In this document: one piece after another, positions 6,308-8,203 of the stretch
How the letters are laid out: each line of letters opens with the position of its first letter
How positions within the stretch are numbered: the first letter of the stretch is position 1
NCBI GenBank assembly: GCA_965651265.1
Contig: CBFGRV010000102.1
Coordinates: 1-8,203 of the forward strand
Reading direction: 5' to 3'
Source: CBFGRV01 sp965651265
GTDB taxonomy: Bacteria > Bacteroidota > Rhodothermia > Rhodothermales > VXPQ01
Length of the DNA stretch: 8,203 nucleotides
Translations under genes and position numbers: made by a program
Notes under the pieces: model-generated
The model's input: only the letters and a program-made list of their open reading frames with translations
Databases searched by the model: none
Told to the model about the DNA's origin: nothing

Positions 6308-7026
6308 TGGAGGCGATGATTCTGGCCGCGGGCCTGGGCACGCGATTGCAGCCCCTCACCCACGAAATCCCTAAGGCCCTGGTCGAAGTGGGAGGCATCC
6401 CCATGCTGCAGCGCGTCGCCGAGCGGCTGATCCAGGCGGGCGTGTCGCGGCTCATCATCAACGTGCATCACCACGCCGATCAGGTGATCCGATTCATCGA
6501 GGAGATGGACGGCTTCGGGGTGGATGTGCGCATCTCCCATGAGCCCGATCGGGCCCTCGAGACGGGCGGCGGGCTGAAGTTTGCGGAGGAGCACTTCGAA
6601 AAGCGAGGGGCCTTCTTCATCCACAACTCCGACATCTACACCACGATCGATCTGGAGGAGCTCTACCGCGCCCACCTCGAATCCGGCGCCCTCGCCACGC
6701 TCGCGGTGGTCAAGGCCCGAACACCGCGCTATCTGTCTTTCGACGCCGTAGGCCGCCTGTGCGGCTACGGCGACAAAGAAGGCGCGGAGCATCTCGTCGT
6801 GGAACCTTCGGGCGCCGTCGAGCACCTGGACTTTTGCGGCGTGCAGGTCGTCTCGCCGCGCATTTTCGATCTGATGACGGAGTCCGGGGCCTTCTCCATC
6901 ATCAACACGTATCTGCGGCTCTCGAAGGAGGGGGAGGACATCCGGCCCCACCGGGTCGACGGCGCCACGTGGATCGACATCGGCCGTCCGGAGCGGCTGG
7001 AGGAGGCGCGGGCACTTTTCAGATGA
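6307..7026 (+). CDS. MurU-like sugar-1-phosphate nucleotidyltransferase
   Basis: This 239-residue NTP_transferase-family enzyme joins a nucleoside triphosphate to a sugar 1-phosphate, giving an NDP-sugar and pyrophosphate. Seen here are the nucleotide-binding signature LAAGLGTRLQPLT (6-18) with Lys23 (IPKALVEVGG), the ETGGGL sugar-side motif (85-90), a metal-binding NSD with Asp109, and a second metal Asp224 in TWIDIGRPERL. There is no left-handed beta-helix, so it is a short, single-domain enzyme like MurU (N-acetylmuramate 1-phosphate uridylyltransferase, cell-wall recycling) or HddC/mannose-1-phosphate guanylyltransferases. The substrate is not certain. The ATG overlaps the stop of the binding-protein gene (TGATG), with a GGGGGA ribosome site about 6 bases upstream inside that gene. 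The two are therefore probably translationally coupled. A much earlier in-frame ATG at 6229 lies inside the previous gene and is unlikely. Confidence 0.9.
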   Translation: MEAMILAAGLGTRLQPLTHEIPKALVEVGGIPMLQRVAERLIQAGVSRLIINVHHHADQVIRFIEEMDGFGVDVRISHEPDRALETGGGLKFAEEHFEKRGAFFIHNSDIYTTIDLEELYRAHLESGALATLAVVKARTPRYLSFDAVGRLCGYGDKEGAEHLVVEPSGAVEHLDFCGVQVVSPRIFDLMTESGAFSIINTYLRLSKEGEDIRPHRVDGATWIDIGRPERLEEARALFR

Positions 7027-7030
7027 AGGG

Positions 7031-7044
7031 TGCGGGTACCCGCA
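7031..7044. other. 14-bp perfect palindrome after nucleotidyltransferase gene
   Basis: TGCGGGTACCCGCA is a perfect 14-bp palindrome starting 4 bases after the stop codon at 7026, between convergent genes. It has no loop or T-run, so a terminator role is doubtful. A protein-binding site or a bidirectional transcript end are alternatives. Confidence 0.4.
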
Positions 7045-7095
7045 GTGGGCTTTCCATCCAACTCGGCATTCTATCGCGCGTCCGCAGTATGCTTG

Positions 7096-7803
7096 TTAGT
7101 CGGCAACCTTGGATATCGTATAGCTAACTTCCGGCGCTGTAAAGTCAAGGCAATCGACGTTCGAGTAATCGACATCCTCTACGATGAGCGCATTTACGAC
7201 GTAATTGCCGAGCCTCCTGGCCTCCCCCTGAACAAGCTCTACACTTTCGCCTTCGTGCTCGACTACCAGGATTTGCGGGGTCGAACGGACGCCGCAACCG
7301 ACGGCATGTTCGTCGTAGTCCCCTTCTCGTGTCGAGACGTGCCAACCTTCCGGCAGATCCGGATTCAGATCCCTACCGGCCACGATCTCGGTCGTCGCAA
7401 AGAAGACGAGACCGCTGTCATCGACGGCCGTAAAGGCGCCCAAACCGATGCCTGAGGTAGGCACGAGTTCTACAGTGGCAGCGTAGCGCTCCCCTGGCAC
7501 TAACGGCACGTGTACTTGAGCGATTTCGCCGAGCTCGAACGTCTGGAGAGAGTCATCGAAGGAAAGATGGAGAAATTCCGACGCGCTTGGCGGCACACCG
7601 ACCTCATACGTACTTCGATGCGTGAGGATGCCCGTGTACCTGAGTCCACAGTTCGGCGAATACGTAGGATCGTCGCAACGAGCAACTGGCTGTGGTACAA
7701 TCACGAATTCGACGCCTCTGGCCGGGTCATCCGTCGGTGAGGTTAACGAGCACGCCGACCCGATCGATGCTGCAATGAAAAGCCAGAGTGATAAACGTGG
7801 CAT
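7096..7803 (-). CDS. Secreted lipoprotein of unknown function
   Basis: I do not recognise this 235-residue protein. Residues 1-18 form a lipoprotein signal: basic R3, a hydrophobic stretch (LWLFIAASIG) and the lipobox-like GSAC with Cys18, so it is probably anchored on the cell envelope. The rest looks beta-rich, with alternating hydrophobic strands, no membrane segment and many acidic residues. Four further cysteines (43, 52, 170, 218) could form two disulfides, the first pair closing a short loop CDDPTYSPNC. Tandem Ig-like or sandwich folding is possible but not shown. Base composition is less GC-rich than in the TRAP and SDR genes. The start ATG at 7803 is fixed by the signal peptide; another ATG five bases upstream is out of frame. 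It follows the T9SS cargo gene on the same strand after 68 bases, so they may share a transcript. Confidence 0.75.
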   Translation of the reverse strand: MPRLSLWLFIAASIGSACSLTSPTDDPARGVEFVIVPQPVARCDDPTYSPNCGLRYTGILTHRSTYEVGVPPSASEFLHLSFDDSLQTFELGEIAQVHVPLVPGERYAATVELVPTSGIGLGAFTAVDDSGLVFFATTEIVAGRDLNPDLPEGWHVSTREGDYDEHAVGCGVRSTPQILVVEHEGESVELVQGEARRLGNYVVNALIVEDVDYSNVDCLDFTAPEVSYTISKVAD

Positions 7804-7871
7804 GGCATGGCAATAGGTATATTCGTGATATCATGTCCACAGGGCACAGATCTTTCCGTGCAGACTCATCC

Positions 7872-8203
7872 TCATGGCAACAGTGTAACTGCTCTTGACG
7901 TCACGCCGAATCCCGCCTCGAGACGGTAGAAGTACACTCCTCCAGGCATGTGCTCTGCATTCCATGTTACGACATGACTCCCCGCGCTTGTTTGCCGATC
8001 TACAAGACGGACGACCTCGCGACCAGTTACATCATAGACAGTAAGGCGAACATGGGTCGGCTCCGGAATTACGAAACCAATCTGCGTTGTACGGTCAAAT
8101 GGATTCGGGTATGCGGATTCGAGTTCAAATCGCAACTCCTGGCCATTGCCGGCCTTTGCCATGCACAGGCTCGAATCACAATACTCGATGAAGTGCGTAT
8201 CAG
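7872..8203 (-). CDS. C-terminal end of a T9SS-secreted protein (partial, sorting domain)
   Basis: This is the 3' end of a gene whose 5' part lies beyond the right edge; the frame is open to the last base, giving 109 visible residues. An internal ATG at 8162 is not a credible start, since coding continues upstream (THFIEYCDSSLC precedes it). The last 80 or so residues are a type A C-terminal sorting domain of the type IX secretion system: the opening ESAYPNPFDRTT, a strand reading GFVIPEP, the core VRLTVYDVTGREVVRLVD, and the end PGGVYFYRLEAG. In this system the domain directs the cargo through the outer membrane and is cleaved, releasing the protein or attaching it to the surface. The nature of the cargo is not visible. 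Confidence 0.88.
   Translation of the reverse strand, partial: DTHFIEYCDSSLCMAKAGNGQELRFELESAYPNPFDRTTQIGFVIPEPTHVRLTVYDVTGREVVRLVDRQTSAGSHVVTWNAEHMPGGVYFYRLEAGFGVTSRAVTLLP

Noticed and set aside
4033..7026. A complete TRAP transporter operon
   Set aside because: No protein with the multiple membrane segments expected for DctQ or DctM is encoded in any frame of the window.
7030..7455. 141-residue plus-strand frame opposite the lipoprotein gene
   Set aside because: The minus strand encodes a credible lipoprotein with signal and lipobox over the same bases, and the plus-strand product shows no domain.

Overview
The window looks like a chromosomal segment of a GC-rich bacterium that uses a type IX secretion system, most likely a member of the Rhodothermota/Bacteroidota lineage. 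The clues are a C-terminal sorting domain of the T9SS type at the right edge (YPNPF start, DVTGREV core, GGVYFYRL end), a Tat-type lipoprotein signal ending in LAGC, strongly GC-biased third codon positions in most genes, and few clear Shine-Dalgarno sites. The phylum is an inference. Similar sorting domains occur in some other phyla, and no rRNA or marker gene is present.

Layout from left to right. Positions 1-200 are non-coding and repeat-rich: a ~24-bp tandem array in which each unit is a small hairpin, then a 7-bp (GTCCCCC) tandem array that would be a G-quadruplex-type sequence in the transcript of the neighbouring gene. Next come a Gfo/Idh/MocA-family NAD(P)-dependent oxidoreductase (minus strand, 201-1478), a divergent small stand-alone PAS-domain protein (plus, 1740-2282), a convergent TrmH-type tRNA/rRNA 2'-O-methyltransferase (minus, 2358-3029), and a divergent short-chain dehydrogenase (plus, 3104-3817). 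The dehydrogenase is followed at once by a 21-22-bp tandem repeat that copies its last seven codons including the stop codon, then a GC-rich hairpin.

The centre of the window is a plus-strand cluster of three genes: two tandem paralogous TRAP-transporter solute-binding proteins of the TakP (2-oxoacid-binding) type (4033-5205 and 5252-6307) and a MurU-like sugar-1-phosphate nucleotidyltransferase whose ATG overlaps the preceding stop codon by one base. The two binding proteins align without gaps over the mature region, but the second has lost about 25 residues of signal peptide and linker. No DctQ/DctM membrane subunits lie in the window.

The right end (minus strand) holds a lipoprotein of unknown function with four cysteines besides the lipobox, preceded by the C-terminal end of a T9SS cargo protein that runs off the window. 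These last two genes are less GC-rich than the rest.

I see no mobile element, CRISPR array, RNA gene or defence cassette. Most genes are ordinary housekeeping or metabolic families. The unusual features are the repeats at gene 3' ends, the tandem binding proteins with different signal peptides, and the coupling of a binding protein to a nucleotidyltransferase.
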